From Lelliottia jeotgali (GTDB lineage: Bacteria; Pseudomonadota; Gammaproteobacteria; Enterobacterales; Enterobacteriaceae), in the NCBI GenBank assembly GCA_002271215.1, contig CP018628.1:4216001-4280000 (forward strand): a DNA stretch of 64,000 nt. The letters run 5' to 3'. The notes under the pieces are model-generated. The model had not been told where the DNA came from. It saw only the letters and a program-made list of their open reading frames with translations, and did no database searches. Positions 8,516-19,340 of this stretch are shown piece by piece (the first letter of the stretch is position 1; every line of letters begins with the position of its first letter). Both the position numbers and the translations under genes were made by a program.

Positions 8516-9582
8516 ACGCGTTGTCCTGTTTCACCATCAAATAAGTGCAGGTGATTTTCCGGCAGATGCAGCCACAGCGTGCTGCCCGCCTTTGGGCGTT
8601 CCTGATGCGCGAGGCGCACCACCAGCTTTTGATCGCCCCAGCGCCCGTGCGCCAGGTTATCCGCACCCAGCATCTCCAGCGTGTCCATCACCAGGGGCAC
8701 GCCGCCTTCCGCCTGCGAGCTTAGCGCAATATGTTCCGGGCGGATACCGAGCGTCATTTTACGCCCGGCGTAGCCGCGATAAAACCAGTTCACTGGCAGC
8801 GCCATACCGCTATCCAGCTCAAAATGGGTCCCCGCGTTGCTGATGCGCCCTTCCAGCAAGTTCATCGCCGGGCTACCGATAAAGCTGGCAACGAAGCGGC
8901 TGGCCGGTTTTTCGTACACTTCTACAGGCGTACCGATCTGCTCAGCGATGCCTTTGTTCATCACCATCACGCGCTGGGCGAGGGTCATCGCTTCTACCTG
9001 ATCGTGGGTGACGTACAGCGAAGTGGTTTTCAGGCGACGATGCAGATGCTGCAATTCGAGGCGCATCTGCACGCGCAGTTTGGCATCGAGGTTGGAGAGC
9101 GGCTCGTCAAACAAGAACACTGCCGGGTCGCGAACAATCGCGCGGCCCATTGCCACACGTTGGCGTTGGCCGCCGGAGAGCTCGCGCGGGCGGCGTTTTA
9201 ACAGGCCGTCCAGCTCCAGAATGCGCGCGGCCTCTTTCACTTTCTCTTCGATATGCCCCTTGCCCATCCCGCGGATTTTCAGGCCCCAGGCCATGTTCTC
9301 TTCCACGCTCATGTGCGGATACAGGGCGTAGTTTTGGAACACCATCGCGATCCCGCGATCTTTCGGTTCCATTTCGGTCACGCGCTGGCGGTCAATCCAG
9401 ATATCACCGCTGGTCACGCGCTCAAGCCCGGCCACCATACGCAGCAGCGTCGATTTCCCGCAGCCGGACGGGCCGACCATCACGATAAATTCGCCGTCCG
9501 CCACGTCGAGCGTCAGGGGTTGAATCACCTGGGTTTTGCCGTCCCAGCTTTTGGTTACTGCCTGTAATTTTAATCCAGCCAT
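8512..9582 (-). CDS. ugpC: sn-Glycerol-3-phosphate ABC transporter ATPase UgpC
   Basis: Nucleotide-binding subunit of the UgpBAEC importer, MalK-like. Walker [10 protein letters not shown] (about residue 37), signature [14 protein letters not shown], Walker [13 protein letters not shown] and the switch His in YVTHDQ are all present, and a C-terminal TOBE/regulatory domain follows. The start at 9582 (MAGLKLQAV) gives 356 residues as in E. coli; an ATG four codons upstream overlaps the end of ugpE. Confidence 0.96.
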   Translation of the reverse strand: MAGLKLQAVTKSWDGKTQVIQPLTLDVADGEFIVMVGPSGCGKSTLLRMVAGLERVTSGDIWIDRQRVTEMEPKDRGIAMVFQNYALYPHMSVEENMAWGLKIRGMGKGHIEEKVKEAARILELDGLLKRRPRELSGGQRQRVAMGRAIVRDPAVFLFDEPLSNLDAKLRVQMRLELQHLHRRLKTTSLYVTHDQVEAMTLAQRVMVMNKGIAEQIGTPVEVYEKPASRFVASFIGSPAMNLLEGRISNAGTHFELDSGMALPVNWFYRGYAGRKMTLGIRPEHIALSSQAEGGVPLVMDTLEMLGADNLAHGRWGDQKLVVRLAHQERPKAGSTLWLHLPENHLHLFDGETGQRV

Positions 9583-9583
9583 C

Positions 9584-10429
9584 TTATTTCTCACTGTCTA
9601 CTAAACCACGCACGAACGCGCGTTGCATGGCTAAAACGATTACGACCGGGGGAATCAGCGTGAGCAACATTGCCGCCATCACCTGGTTCCAGAGGGTGGT
9701 GCCTTCGCCGGTAGCGATCATGCCTTTGATGCCCGCCACGGCGGTGCCGAGATTGACGTCCTGCACAATCAGCAGCGGCCACAGATACTGGTTCCAGCCG
9801 TAGATAAAAGTGATCACAAACAGCGCCGCGAGATTGGTTTTGGAAAGCGGCAGCACGATGTCGCGGAAGAAACGCATCGGCGAGGCACCGTCGATGCGCG
9901 CGGCTTCAATCAGCTCGTCCGGCAGGGTCATAAAGAACTGACGGAACAGGAAGGTCGCGGTCGCCGAGGCCATCAGCGGCAGGGTCAGGCCCGCGTAGCT
10001 GTCGAGCATTCCAAGATTGGCGATCACTTCCACAGTCGGGAAGATACGTACTTCGACCGGCAGCATCAGGGTGATAAAGATCATCCAGAAGAATAGGTTA
10101 CGCAGCGGAAAACGGAACCAGACGATAGCGAAGGCCGAGAGCATCGAGACCACGATTTTGCCGACCGTAATGCTAAACGCCATGATGAAACTGTTGAGCA
10201 TCATCAGCCAGAACGGCGCGCTGTTGGCCCCGACGCCCTGGGTCCAGATGGTCGCCATGTTCTCGAAAAGATGGCCGCCGGGAATGAGCGTCATCGGCGT
10301 GTCGAAGACCGCTTTGGTATCCAACGTAGCGGCAACAAAGGCCACGTAAAGTGGGAACAGAATGACGACGATCCCGAGAATTAACATGGTGTGGCTGAAA
10401 ATCGTCAGCCCCGGACGGTTCTCAATCAT
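9584..10429 (-). CDS. ugpE: sn-Glycerol-3-phosphate ABC permease UgpE
   Basis: Inner-membrane permease of the MalG type, 281 residues. The EAA loop that contacts the ATPase is visible as [21 protein letters not shown] (about residue 185). Six hydrophobic segments can be picked out, beginning with [20 protein letters not shown]. It overlaps ugpA by 4 bp. Confidence 0.96.
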   Translation of the reverse strand: MIENRPGLTIFSHTMLILGIVVILFPLYVAFVAATLDTKAVFDTPMTLIPGGHLFENMATIWTQGVGANSAPFWLMMLNSFIMAFSITVGKIVVSMLSAFAIVWFRFPLRNLFFWMIFITLMLPVEVRIFPTVEVIANLGMLDSYAGLTLPLMASATATFLFRQFFMTLPDELIEAARIDGASPMRFFRDIVLPLSKTNLAALFVITFIYGWNQYLWPLLIVQDVNLGTAVAGIKGMIATGEGTTLWNQVMAAMLLTLIPPVVIVLAMQRAFVRGLVDSEK

Positions 10430-11313
10430 TGGTAGCGCACCTTACTTTCGACATAGCGGAACTGAACCACCGTCAGCACAATCACCAGCCCCATCAGTAC
10501 CACGGACTGCGCGGCAGAGGCTGACAGATCCAGACCGGCAAAGCCTTCGCGATAGATTTTGTAGATAAGCGTGGTGGTCGCTTGCACCGGTCCACCGGCG
10601 GTGGCGGCGTCGATCACCGGGAAGGTGTCGAAGAAGGCGTACACCAGGTTGACCACCAGCAGGAAGAAACTGACCGGCGCAATCAGCGGCAGCGCCAGTT
10701 TGAAGAAGCGGCGAATCGGCCCAGCGCCGTCAATCGCGGCGGCTTCAACCAGCGATCGCGGTATGGATTGCAGCGCAGCAAAGAAGAACAGGAAGTTGTA
10801 GCTGATCTGCTTCCACACTGAGGCGAAGACCACCAGAAACATCGCCTGCCCACTGTTTTGCGCGTGGTTCCAGTCGTAGCCAAATTCACCGAGGAAATGG
10901 GTAATCAGCCCACGCCCTGGGTTAAACAGGAAGATCCACAGCACGGCGGCAACGGCGGGTGCCACGGCGTAAGGCAGCAGCATCAGCGTCTGATACAGAC
11001 GGCTGCCGCGCACCACGTAATCGACCAGTGCGGCGAAAAACAGCGACACCGCAAGGCCACTGAACGTCACCAGGGCGCTGAATTTGATCGTCGTCCAGAA
11101 GGAGTCGAGGTAATAGCTGTCGTGCCAGAGTGCGGCGAAGTTATCCAGCCCAACAAACTGGCTGGAGAGCCCGAACGGATCGACGCTTTGTACCGAGTAC
11201 CACAGCGCTTCGCCCGCAGGCCAGATGAAAAAGATAACGGTGATAATCAGCTGCGGGGCGACCAGCAAATAGGGCAGCCAGCGCGAACGGAATACCGGAC
11301 GGGATGATGACAT
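10426..11313 (-). CDS. ugpA: sn-Glycerol-3-phosphate ABC permease UgpA
   Basis: MalF-type permease partner of UgpE, 295 residues as in E. coli. The EAA motif is in [20 protein letters not shown] (about residue 198). It is separated from ugpB by about 160 bp filled with REP-type palindromes, which may reduce permease synthesis relative to the binding protein. Confidence 0.96.
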   Translation of the reverse strand: MSSSRPVFRSRWLPYLLVAPQLIITVIFFIWPAGEALWYSVQSVDPFGLSSQFVGLDNFAALWHDSYYLDSFWTTIKFSALVTFSGLAVSLFFAALVDYVVRGSRLYQTLMLLPYAVAPAVAAVLWIFLFNPGRGLITHFLGEFGYDWNHAQNSGQAMFLVVFASVWKQISYNFLFFFAALQSIPRSLVEAAAIDGAGPIRRFFKLALPLIAPVSFFLLVVNLVYAFFDTFPVIDAATAGGPVQATTTLIYKIYREGFAGLDLSASAAQSVVLMGLVIVLTVVQFRYVESKVRYQ

Positions 11314-11335
11314 AGAGGGACTCTTTTCCAGAAAA

Positions 11336-11466
11336 CGCCGGGTGGCGGCTTCGCCTTACCCGGCCTACAAGGTGCATTTTCTCCCTCTCCCCGTGGGAGA
11401 GGGTTGGGCTGAGGGCATCAGCCCGCATTAAACCAGTAGGCCGGATAAGCGCAGCGCCATCCGGCA
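11336..11466. repeat. REP cluster inside the ugp operon (ugpB-ugpA gap)
   Basis: Several palindromic units: CGCCGGGTGGCGG...TTACCCGGCCTAC, a CCCTCTCCCCGTGGGAGAGGG hairpin, and GTAGGCCGGATAAGCG...CGCCATCCGGC. Together they fill the gap between the binding-protein gene and the permease genes. Confidence 0.85.
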
Positions 11467-11472
11467 AAAACA

Positions 11473-12789
11473 TTAAGACTTGGTCGACTGCTCAAAGCGG
11501 CGCAGCAGCTGATTCCCGCGCTCTACTGCGGAATCCAGCGCCTGCTGTGGCGTTTTCTTGCCGGTCCAGACGCTTTCCAGTTCTTCATCCACGATGGTAC
11601 GAATCTGCGGCATGTTGCCCAGACGCAGACCTTTGGTGAACGGTAACGGCGGCTTGTTCAGCATCTGGCGGGTGGCGATATCCGCACCTGGGTTTTTGTC
11701 GTAGAAGCCCTGCTCACGTGTCAGGTCGTAGGCGGCTTTGGTGATCGGCAGATAGCCCGTCTTCTGGTGCCACTCGGCAGCGATTTCTGGTTTTGCGAGG
11801 AAGTCGAGGAACTCCGCCACGCCTTTATAGGTGCCGTTGTCTTTGCCCTGCATCACCCACAGGCTCGCTCCGCCGATGATGGCGTTCTGCGGTGCGCCTT
11901 TGACATCCGCGTCGTAAGGCATCATGCCCACGCCGTAGTTGAATTTGGCGTAGTGACGGATATCCGCCAGCGATCCGGATGAAGCGGTGGTGATGGCGCA
12001 GTCGCCGTTGTAGAACTTCTCGGTGGATTCGTCTTTACGTCCGAAGTAGCTGAAATCGCCTTTCTTGTTCAACGCTTCCAGCAGGGCGATGTGCTTCACC
12101 TGCTCCGGCTTGTTGAACTCGAGTACCGCGTCGGTACCGTCAAAGCCGTTGTTTTTGGTGGCGACCGGCAGACCGTGCCAGGCGCTAAAGTTTTCGATCT
12201 GGATCCAGCCCTGCCAGCCGCTCGCATAGCCGCACTTCATGCCTGCTGCTTTCAGTTTGGCGGTGTACTCGGCCAGGTCTTGCCAGGTTTTCGGCGGCTG
12301 ATCCGGGTTCAAACCGGCTTTTTTGAAGGCGTCTTTGTTGTAGTACAGAACCGGCGTGGAGCTGTTAAACGGCTGGGAAAGTAAATGCCCGGTTTTGGAG
12401 TCGGTGTAGTAACCGGAAACCGTTGGCACGAACTGAGATTCATCAAAGTTAATGCCCGCGTCTTTAAACACTTCATAGACCGGCTTGATCGCTTTCGAGG
12501 CCATCATGGTGGCAGTGCCGACTTCATACACCTGCAGCAGCGCCGGTGCGTTACCAGTACGGAACGCCGCGATACCCGCGCTCAGACTCTGTTCGTAGTT
12601 ACCTTTGTACACCGGCACAATTTTGTAATCCGGGTGGGTATCGTTGAAACGCTGCGCCAGGGAATCAACCTCTTTGCCCAACTCCCCTTCCATCGAATGC
12701 CAGAACGGAATCGTGGTGACAGCCATTGCGTTCGTCGCAAAAGCCAGACCGATTGCCAGACCCAAAGCTGTGTGTCGTAACGAAGTCAT
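11473..12789 (-). CDS. ugpB: sn-Glycerol-3-phosphate-binding protein UgpB
   Basis: Periplasmic binding protein for glycerol-3-phosphate and glycerophosphodiesters. A signal peptide ending LAFATNAMA is followed by the mature start [19 protein letters not shown], nearly identical to E. coli. The start at 12789 gives 438 residues, the E. coli length, and places a GAGAG ribosome site 6 nt upstream; an ATG at 12795 is also possible. First gene of the operon, with Pho-box-like repeats upstream. Confidence 0.96.
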   Translation of the reverse strand: MTSLRHTALGLAIGLAFATNAMAVTTIPFWHSMEGELGKEVDSLAQRFNDTHPDYKIVPVYKGNYEQSLSAGIAAFRTGNAPALLQVYEVGTATMMASKAIKPVYEVFKDAGINFDESQFVPTVSGYYTDSKTGHLLSQPFNSSTPVLYYNKDAFKKAGLNPDQPPKTWQDLAEYTAKLKAAGMKCGYASGWQGWIQIENFSAWHGLPVATKNNGFDGTDAVLEFNKPEQVKHIALLEALNKKGDFSYFGRKDESTEKFYNGDCAITTASSGSLADIRHYAKFNYGVGMMPYDADVKGAPQNAIIGGASLWVMQGKDNGTYKGVAEFLDFLAKPEIAAEWHQKTGYLPITKAAYDLTREQGFYDKNPGADIATRQMLNKPPLPFTKGLRLGNMPQIRTIVDEELESVWTGKKTPQQALDSAVERGNQLLRRFEQSTKS

Positions 12790-12850
12790 TGTCATCTCTC
12801 TTTATTGTGCCGGATGCGCGATATCACGCGTTTTATGCTCGCGAGGTAAC

Positions 12851-12903
12851 ATGACATGCTCGAATGACAGAAAAATAACTGTTTATTTACAGAATGATGA
12901 CAG
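12851..12903 (-). promoter_or_regulatory. Two Pho-box-like sites upstream of ugpB
   Basis: On the minus strand CTGTCATCATTCTGTAAAT (12885-12903) and CTGTCATTCGAGCATGTCAT (12851-12870) each carry two CTGTCAT-like half-sites at about 11-bp spacing, close to the PhoB consensus. ugp is a known Pho-regulon operon induced by phosphate starvation. Confidence 0.7.
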
Positions 12904-12983
12904 ACGGGGGTCAGGGGGATGATGGAATAGTGACGGGGATGTGGCAGTTTAGAAGGTGCGGTCTGGTGCCCTCACCCCGCCCT

Positions 12984-14278
12984 CTCCCTGTACGGTCCGG
13001 GGACATGGTAGACAGGTGTTCGGGGACATGGTGAACACTATTTAACATCCTTTACCCATGGTGATCGACTTTTTCTTCAGGTCGATCACCCCCACTTTCG
13101 TGCTGTACCACCACACCTCATAACAGCCATCTTCAGCCCCTTCCTTCAGTCCCACATATTCGCCCCTGAACGCTTTTCCTGCCTTCAGCGTTACCCCTCT
13201 CAGGCTCAGCTTTCCGCTGATATCCACTTTCCTGACCATCACGCCCTCGTCGTATTCCGGGAGTTCAGCGTGACTGTTGTACTGCCGCGCTGATGGCTGA
13301 TACCGCGAAGCGGGCACTGCCATATCCAGCGAGGTGTGCGGCCGTTCAAGGTTATAGACGTTGCGCCAGTGGTCAAAGGCACGCTGCAGCTCACCCCTGT
13401 CCGCGAACCACTTCCCCTGCAGAACTTCCGCCTTCAGGCTGCGGTGAAAACGCTCCAGCTTGCCCTGCGTCTGTGGATGATATGGCCGCGAGTGGCCCAC
13501 CCGGATACCCTGGCGCATCAGCCACAGCTCCAGTGCCGTCCAGACTCCGGTGGTGTCGCCCCACGGTGCCCCGTTATCCATCGTCATCCGCTCCGGCAAC
13601 CCGTAGTGCCTGAACACGTTAATCAGCTGTGACTGCACGGTCTCCCGGCGCTCATCGTCGCAGTGCACCAGACAGAGGGAAAAACGGGAGTGGTCGTCGA
13701 GCAGGGTCAGTGGATGGCAGCGCCCGCCCCCAAAGGGAAAGTGGCCCTTAAAGTCCATCTGCCAGAGGCGGTTGGGGGCGTCATGCTCAAAGCTGCCGGT
13801 GGCCGGAATGCCCGGTGTCGTGCCCGGCAGCAGGCCGTGACGGGCCATCAGGTTATGGACAGTGCTGAAAGCGGGCATCCTGTGTCCCTGGTCTTCGAGC
13901 CAGCGCTTAATCTTGCGCGCGCCCCAGCGTTCATGACGGGCATGCGCCAGGCGCAGCAGGTCAGTGATGGCGTCAGATGAGCGGTTCGGCGAATGATGAG
14001 GCACGCGGGAGCGGTCAGCCAGGCCGGCAGCGCCGTGTTCAGACCAGCGGGCGAGCCACTTGTAGCCAGTAGCGGGCGAAATGCCGTAGTGACGGCAAAG
14101 AGAACGGATGTTCGCCCCGTCTTGCGAGGCGAACAGAACAAACTCGGTACGTAATGACATGGTATCTCTCGCATCCCAGGGCATAAGCGACTCCAAAAAC
14201 GGGTTCGTATGCCTTAGTTGTAAGTGTCTACCATGTCCCCGAACAAGTGTTCATGATGTCCCCGGACCGTACACTCCC
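12984..14278. mobile_element. IS481-family insertion sequence with 5-bp target duplication
   Basis: A complete element from 12989 to 14273 (1285 bp). Both ends begin TGTACGGTCCGGGGACAT in inverted orientation. Each end carries two copies of a GGGGACAT-type motif about 25 bp apart. It is flanked by the direct repeat CTCCC (12984-12988 and 14274-14278). One transposase gene fills it. It has inserted into a CCCTCTCCC...GGGAGAGGG intergenic palindrome between ugpB and livF. I cannot name the ISfinder member. Confidence 0.88.
13042..14196 (-). CDS. IS481-family transposase
   Basis: DDE transposase of 384 residues. The N-terminal helix-turn-helix reads IRSLCRHYGISPATGYKWLARW (about residues 30-51), and the integrase core carries D148 (QMDFKGHF), D207 (TMDNGAPW) and E248 (GKLERFH). 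A second in-frame ATG (MPWDARD) lies four codons in. The frame is intact, so the element may be active. Codon use is similar to its neighbours. Confidence 0.9.
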   Translation of the reverse strand: MESLMPWDARDTMSLRTEFVLFASQDGANIRSLCRHYGISPATGYKWLARWSEHGAAGLADRSRVPHHSPNRSSDAITDLLRLAHARHERWGARKIKRWLEDQGHRMPAFSTVHNLMARHGLLPGTTPGIPATGSFEHDAPNRLWQMDFKGHFPFGGGRCHPLTLLDDHSRFSLCLVHCDDERRETVQSQLINVFRHYGLPERMTMDNGAPWGDTTGVWTALELWLMRQGIRVGHSRPYHPQTQGKLERFHRSLKAEVLQGKWFADRGELQRAFDHWRNVYNLERPHTSLDMAVPASRYQPSARQYNSHAELPEYDEGVMVRKVDISGKLSLRGVTLKAGKAFRGEYVGLKEGAEDGCYEVWWYSTKVGVIDLKKKSITMGKGC

Positions 14279-14298
14279 ACAGGGAGAGGGAGAAAACA

Positions 14299-14328
14299 TA
14301 AAAAACGGCAACCTTTGGTTGCCGTTTC
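14299..14328 (-). terminator. Terminator after livF
   Basis: Hairpin AACGGCAACC-TTT-GGTTGCCGTT with an A run at 14299-14305 that reads as a U tract on the minus strand, about 55 bp beyond livF. The same stem appears in the reverse sense at 20197-20227 after panM. It could be bidirectional. Confidence 0.75.
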
Positions 14329-14339
14329 GCCTAGAACTC

Positions 14340-14372
14340 GTAGGCCGGGTAAGGCGAAGCCGCCACCCGGCA
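14340..14372. repeat. REP palindrome beyond livF
   Basis: Single REP unit GTAGGCCGGGTAAGGCG / CGCCACCCGGC just after the livF stop. Confidence 0.8.
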
Positions 14373-14381
14373 TTTCACAAA

Positions 14382-15095
14382 CTAACCGCCCAAATACGCA
14401 CTCCGCACCGCTTCGTTCGCCAGCAGCGCGTCGCCGGTATCGGAAAGCACCACGTGGCCGTTCTCCAGCACGTAGCCGCGATCCGCGAGCTTCAGCGCCT
14501 GGTTGGCGTTCTGCTCGACGAGGAAGATGGTCATCCCCTCTTTGCGCAGCTGCTCGATGGTGTCGAATATCTGCTGGATGATGATCGGCGCTAAACCGAG
14601 CGATGGCTCGTCGAGCAGCAGCAGACGCGGCTGACTCATCAGCGCACGGCCAATGGCCAGCATCTGCTGCTCACCGCCGGACATGGTGCCTGCACGCTGA
14701 ATGCGGCGCTCGTACAAACGCGGAAAGAGTTCATACACGCGTTTAATGCGGGTCTGATACTGCTCGCGTTCGGCAAAGAAGCCGCCCATCGCCAGGTTTT
14801 CTTCTACCGTCATCCGGGAAAACACCCGGCGGCCTTCGGGAACAATCGCCACCGCTTCACGCATAATTTTGGCGGTCTGCCAGTCGGTGATGTCTTTACC
14901 GTCAAAGACGATGCGCCCGCTGGTGGCACGCGGATCGCCACACAGGGTACCGAGCAGCGTGGTTTTCCCCGCGCCGTTGGCCCCGATGAGCGTCACGATC
15001 TCGCCCTGATTGATATGCAGGCTGACGTCGTGCAGGGCCTGAATCTTGCCGTAGTGGGCATTCACCTTGTCAAAAGATAACATCGCTTTTTCCAT
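14382..15095 (-). CDS. livF: Branched-chain amino acid ABC ATPase LivF
   Basis: One of two ATPases of the LIV-I/LS high-affinity leucine, isoleucine and valine importer. Walker A GANGAGKTTLLG (about 38), signature MSGGEQQMLAIGRAL, Walker B LLLLDEPSLGLAP. The start at 15095 (MEKAMLSFD) gives 237 residues as in E. coli, one base after the livG stop. Last gene of livKHMGF. Confidence 0.96.
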   Translation of the reverse strand: MEKAMLSFDKVNAHYGKIQALHDVSLHINQGEIVTLIGANGAGKTTLLGTLCGDPRATSGRIVFDGKDITDWQTAKIMREAVAIVPEGRRVFSRMTVEENLAMGGFFAEREQYQTRIKRVYELFPRLYERRIQRAGTMSGGEQQMLAIGRALMSQPRLLLLDEPSLGLAPIIIQQIFDTIEQLRKEGMTIFLVEQNANQALKLADRGYVLENGHVVLSDTGDALLANEAVRSAYLGG

Positions 15096-15096
15096 T

Positions 15097-15864
15097 TTAT
15101 GCCTCACCCAGATAGGCGCGGATCACGTCCGGGTTATGTCGAATTTCATCAGGCGTGCCGTTCGCCAGCGGCGTGCCCTGATTCACCACGTAAATACGGT
15201 CCGAGATGCCCATCACCAGTTTCATATCGTGCTCAATCAGCAGAATGGTGGTGTCGTGATGATTGCGCAGCTCGACGATCAGCTCGTCCAGCTCTTTGGT
15301 CTCTTTCGGGTTCAGACCGGCAGCCGGTTCATCGAGCATCAGGATTTCCGGCTGCGTCACCATGCAGCGGATAATCTCGAGACGACGCTGATCGCCATAG
15401 GCCAGGTTGCTCGCCTGACGGTTAGCGTGCTGCAACAGGCCAATACGATCGAGCCAGGTGGCAGCGCGATCGAGGGCTTCGCTCTGCGCACGGCGGAAGG
15501 CCGGGGTTTTCAGCAGGCCAGAGAACACGCCGCTCTTGAGCTGCTGATGTTGCGCCACCAGCAGGTTTTCAATCACCGTCATTTCACGGAACAGACGCAC
15601 ATGCTGGAAGGTACGCACCACGCCCATGCGGGCAATTTGCTGGCCCGGCAGCCCCTCAAGATGCTGATCGCGCAGCATAATGGTCCCGCCCGTCGGCTTA
15701 TAGAAACCGGTCAGGCAGTTGAAGACCGTGGTTTTCCCCGCGCCGTTCGGGCCAATCAGGGAGACGATCTCTTTCGGGAACAGGTCCAGCGAGACGTTAT
15801 TGACCGCCAGCAGGCCGCCAAAACGCATCATCAGACCGTTTACGGATAATAATGGCTGACTCAT
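15097..15864 (-). CDS. livG: Branched-chain amino acid ABC ATPase LivG
   Basis: Second ATPase of the Liv importer, 255 residues. Walker [13 protein letters not shown] (about 38), an ABC signature region degenerate as [15 protein letters not shown], Walker [14 protein letters not shown], and a LIEHD switch. It overlaps livM by 4 bp. Confidence 0.96.
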   Translation of the reverse strand: MSQPLLSVNGLMMRFGGLLAVNNVSLDLFPKEIVSLIGPNGAGKTTVFNCLTGFYKPTGGTIMLRDQHLEGLPGQQIARMGVVRTFQHVRLFREMTVIENLLVAQHQQLKSGVFSGLLKTPAFRRAQSEALDRAATWLDRIGLLQHANRQASNLAYGDQRRLEIIRCMVTQPEILMLDEPAAGLNPKETKELDELIVELRNHHDTTILLIEHDMKLVMGISDRIYVVNQGTPLANGTPDEIRHNPDVIRAYLGEA

Positions 15865-17138
15865 GCCTGCTCTCCTTTCGCTTGCCCGTTCTTCAGCTTT
15901 AACTGTGGACGGGTCATTGGCAGCAAGCCCTGCGGACGCCAGATCATCATCAGTACCATCAAACCACCCAGCATTAACATGCTGTATTCGTTAAAGTCGC
16001 GCATCAATTCGCGAGAAACCACCAGCAGGATCGCCGCGAGGATCACCGCAAACTGCGAGCCCATCCCGCCGAGCACTACGATAGCGAGCACGAAGGCCGA
16101 TTCGGCGAAGGTGAAGGATTCCGGGCTGACGAAGCCCTGACGCGCGGCAAACAGGGTTCCGGCAAAACCGGCGAACGCGGCGCTGATGGTAAAGGCGGTC
16201 AGCTTGATGCGCGTCGGATTCAGGCCCAGGGAGCGACAGGCGATCTCATCTTCACGCAGGGCTTCCCACGCGCGACCCAGCGGCATGCGCAGCAGACGGT
16301 TAATCACGAACAGCGTAATGACCACCAGCAGCAGTGCCACCAGATAGAGCCAAATCACGCGGTCGGACGGGTCGTACTTCACGCCGAAGAAGTTGCTGAA
16401 AGTATCCCAGCCCCCTTCCCGCGCGGAACGGCTGAACTCCAGGCCGAAGAAGGTCGGTTTCGGGATCTGGCTGATGCCGTTCGGGCCGCCGGTCACTTCG
16501 GTATTGTTCAACAGCAAGATACGGACGATTTCGCCGAAGCCTAAAGTCACAATCGCCAGGTAGTCACCGCGCAGGCGCAGCACCGGGAAGCCGAGCAGGA
16601 AGCCCGCAGCGGCAGACACCAGGCCCGCCAGCGGCAGACAGGTCCAGAAGCCGAGGCCGTAATAGTGGTTCAGCAGCGCAAAGGTGTAAGCACCGATGGC
16701 GTAGAAACCGCCGTAACCGAGCACCAGCAGGCCAGACAGACCGACTACCACGTTCAGGCCGAGGCCCAGAATCACGTAGATCATGGTCAGGGTGGCGATA
16801 TCCACCGTCCCGCGCGAGACCATAAACGGCCACGCAACAGCAGCAACTAACAGCGCCACCAGGAACAGTTTCTGTTTAACGGAGGAACCGTCGATGGCAG
16901 GCAGCACGAATTTCGGGCCGGAGACGTTTTTCAACGTCTTCTGGAACACCGGACGCAGCAGCTGGAACAGGAACACCACGGCGGTGCCGACAAACACCCA
17001 CTGCCAGCGGATATCGGCGGCGGTATCGACCACCAGTTTGGTGCCATCCAGTTCTAACTGCACGCCCATAAAGACGCCCGCGAGGACGAAGAACATGGCG
17101 GCAGAGAGGAGCGCCATCGCAAAATGCATCGGTTTCAT
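15861..17138 (-). CDS. livM: Branched-chain amino acid ABC permease LivM
   Basis: Inner-membrane permease, 425 residues as in E. coli, with many hydrophobic segments and the family motif [25 protein letters not shown] (about residues 150-174). Partner of LivH. Overlaps livH by 4 bp. Confidence 0.96.
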   Translation of the reverse strand: MKPMHFAMALLSAAMFFVLAGVFMGVQLELDGTKLVVDTAADIRWQWVFVGTAVVFLFQLLRPVFQKTLKNVSGPKFVLPAIDGSSVKQKLFLVALLVAAVAWPFMVSRGTVDIATLTMIYVILGLGLNVVVGLSGLLVLGYGGFYAIGAYTFALLNHYYGLGFWTCLPLAGLVSAAAGFLLGFPVLRLRGDYLAIVTLGFGEIVRILLLNNTEVTGGPNGISQIPKPTFFGLEFSRSAREGGWDTFSNFFGVKYDPSDRVIWLYLVALLLVVITLFVINRLLRMPLGRAWEALREDEIACRSLGLNPTRIKLTAFTISAAFAGFAGTLFAARQGFVSPESFTFAESAFVLAIVVLGGMGSQFAVILAAILLVVSRELMRDFNEYSMLMLGGLMVLMMIWRPQGLLPMTRPQLKLKNGQAKGEQA

Positions 17139-18061
17139 ACTTTCTCTACCTCCGGACGACCCAGGATCCCGGTAGGCATCACCAGCAGCACCAGAATCAG
17201 CAGCGCGAACGACACCACGTCTTTATATTCGGTACTCAGGTACGCCGAGGAGAGCGCTTCAGCAACGCCCAGAATCAGGCCGCCGATCATCGCGCCAGGA
17301 ATGCTGCCGATCCCACCCAGAACCGCGGCGGTGAAGGCTTTCATCCCGGCCATAAAGCCGATGTACGGGTTGATCACGCCGTAGAACTGACCGAGCAGCA
17401 CGCCCGCGACGGCGGCCATCGCCGCACCGATCACAAAGGTCAGGGCGATCACGCGGTCGGTGTTAATCCCGAGCAGGCTGGCCATTTTCAGATCTTCTGC
17501 GCAGGCGCGGCAGGCGCGGCCCATGCGGGAGTAGCGGATGAAAATGGTCAGTGCCAGCATCGCCAGGAAGGTCACAATCCAGATAACCAGCTGCATGGTG
17601 GTGATGGACGCCGAGAAGTTTTCGCTGGCACCGACAATCCACTGGCCGTTGAACAGGCTTGGCAGCGCCACGTCGCGCGAGCCTTCCGTCAGGCTGACGT
17701 AGTTTTGCAGGAAGATGGACATCCCGATGGCGGAGATGAGCGCAATCAGACGCTTGGAGCTGCGCACGGGCCGATAGGCCACGCGCTCGATGCTCCAGCC
17801 GTAGGCGCTGGCAATCACAATCGCACCGACAAAACCGGCACCGACCAGCAGCCAGCTGCTGTCGATGCCCATCATCATCAGGGCGGCGATGATCATAAAG
17901 GAGACATAGCTGCCGATCATATACACCTCGCCGTGGGCGAAGTTGATCATGCCGATAATGCCGTAAACCATGGTGTAGCCGATGGCGATCAGCGCATAGG
18001 TGCTTCCCAGCGTGACGCCGTTAAACATCTGCTGCAAGAAATAGAGAAACTGCTCGGACAT
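17135..18061 (-). CDS. livH: Branched-chain amino acid ABC permease LivH
   Basis: Inner-membrane permease, 308 residues. The family motif [22 protein letters not shown] is at about residues 24-45. It is preceded by an ERIC element that separates it from livK. Confidence 0.96.
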   Translation of the reverse strand: MSEQFLYFLQQMFNGVTLGSTYALIAIGYTMVYGIIGMINFAHGEVYMIGSYVSFMIIAALMMMGIDSSWLLVGAGFVGAIVIASAYGWSIERVAYRPVRSSKRLIALISAIGMSIFLQNYVSLTEGSRDVALPSLFNGQWIVGASENFSASITTMQLVIWIVTFLAMLALTIFIRYSRMGRACRACAEDLKMASLLGINTDRVIALTFVIGAAMAAVAGVLLGQFYGVINPYIGFMAGMKAFTAAVLGGIGSIPGAMIGGLILGVAEALSSAYLSTEYKDVVSFALLILVLLVMPTGILGRPEVEKV

Positions 18062-18102
18062 AAGGGAACCTTTTTAGACCCGCAGGACGGGATACTGAAC
18101 CC

Positions 18103-18223
18103 ACTCTAAATAATTCGAGTTGCAGGAAGGCGGCAAGCTGGCACACCCCCGGGAGCGTACACGAGTACGTGACCGGGGTGGGCGAGCGCAGCCAACGCAT
18201 CTGCAGCTCGAAGTATGACGAGT
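18103..18223. repeat. ERIC element inside the liv operon (livK-livH gap)
   Basis: TTCGAGTTGCAGGAAGGCGG at one end, the central CCCCGGGAGCGTAC / GTACGTGACCGGGG core, and GCAGCTCGAAGTATGACGAG at the other. It matches the ERIC consensus well and shares its layout with the copy at 2563-2688. It occupies almost all of the 169-bp gap between livK and livH. Confidence 0.88.
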
Positions 18224-18230
18224 GGTTGTC

Positions 18231-19340
18231 TTATTTGGCTACCGAGGAAGATCCATCGGCGTGCCACTGGAAGACACCAAATTCAAATCCCTTTAGATCG
18301 CCTTTCTCATCCCAGTTCAGCGGCCCAATCACGGTATCAGCACCATGAGCTTTCAAATCTTTGACTAAGTCCAGCGGCTCTTTGCTGCCGGTACGTTCCA
18401 GGGCAGTTGCCAGAGACTGCACCGCCGCGTAGGTGATCCAGACGTACGGACCGCTCGGATCTTTCTTCTGCGCTTTGAGCGCCTCTACGATAGCTTTGTT
18501 CGCCGGTTCCTGGTCATAGCGTTTTGGCATCGTCACCAGCATGCCTTCACCCGCATCGCCCGCGATGTTCGACAGGGACGCGTTACCCACGCCTTCCGGG
18601 CCCATGAACTGGGTTTTCAGACCGGTCGCGCGTGCCTGGCGCAGCATCTGACCCATTTCCGGGTAGTAGCCGCCGTAGTAAACGAAGTCGATGTTCTCTT
18701 TTTGCAGACGGGCCAGCAGCGCAGAGAAGTCTTTCTCACCGGCGGTGATGCCGTCGAAGAAGACCACGTTCGCGCCGCCTTTTTTCAGGCCATCCTGGAC
18801 GGAACGCGCCAGGCCTTCGCCGTATTGCTGTTTATCGTGAATGATCGCGATGCGCTGCGGCTTCACTTTTTCGAGGATGTACTTCGCAGCCGTCGGCCCC
18901 TGAGAGGAGTCCAGACCGGCGGTACGCATGATGTGCTGATAGCCACGCTGCGTCAGCTCCGGGTTCGTAGCTCCTGGCGTAATCATCAGAATGCCTTCGT
19001 CTTCGTAGATATCGGAAGCAGGCTGAGTCGAGGACGAACACAGGTGGCCGATCACGTACTGGATGCCGTCGTTAACAATTTTGTTGGCTACGGCGACGGC
19101 TTGTTTTGGGTCACAGGCGTCGTCGTATTCCACGCCAACCAGCTTATCCCCTTTGATACCGCCTTTGGCGTTGATGTCTTTGATCGCCTGACGCGCGCCG
19201 TTGAACTCCATATCGCCCCACTGGGCAACCGGACCGGACATGGCACCGACGACGGCAACTTTAATGTCTTCCGCTATGGCTGCCTGCGAAATCGCTAATG
19301 CAACCATTCCCGCGATTAATGCTTTCGCGTTCCTTTTCAT
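18231..19340 (-). CDS. livK: Leucine-specific binding protein LivK
   Basis: Periplasmic leucine-binding protein feeding LivHMGF. A signal peptide ([23 protein letters not shown]) precedes the mature [20 protein letters not shown]. The start at 19340 gives 369 residues, the E. coli length; the frame is open further upstream but lacks the signal sequence register. It is a close paralogue of LivJ (20324-21424). The gene is likely under Lrp and leucine control, as known in E. coli. Confidence 0.96.
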   Translation of the reverse strand: MKRNAKALIAGMVALAISQAAIAEDIKVAVVGAMSGPVAQWGDMEFNGARQAIKDINAKGGIKGDKLVGVEYDDACDPKQAVAVANKIVNDGIQYVIGHLCSSSTQPASDIYEDEGILMITPGATNPELTQRGYQHIMRTAGLDSSQGPTAAKYILEKVKPQRIAIIHDKQQYGEGLARSVQDGLKKGGANVVFFDGITAGEKDFSALLARLQKENIDFVYYGGYYPEMGQMLRQARATGLKTQFMGPEGVGNASLSNIAGDAGEGMLVTMPKRYDQEPANKAIVEALKAQKKDPSGPYVWITYAAVQSLATALERTGSKEPLDLVKDLKAHGADTVIGPLNWDEKGDLKGFEFGVFQWHADGSSSVAK

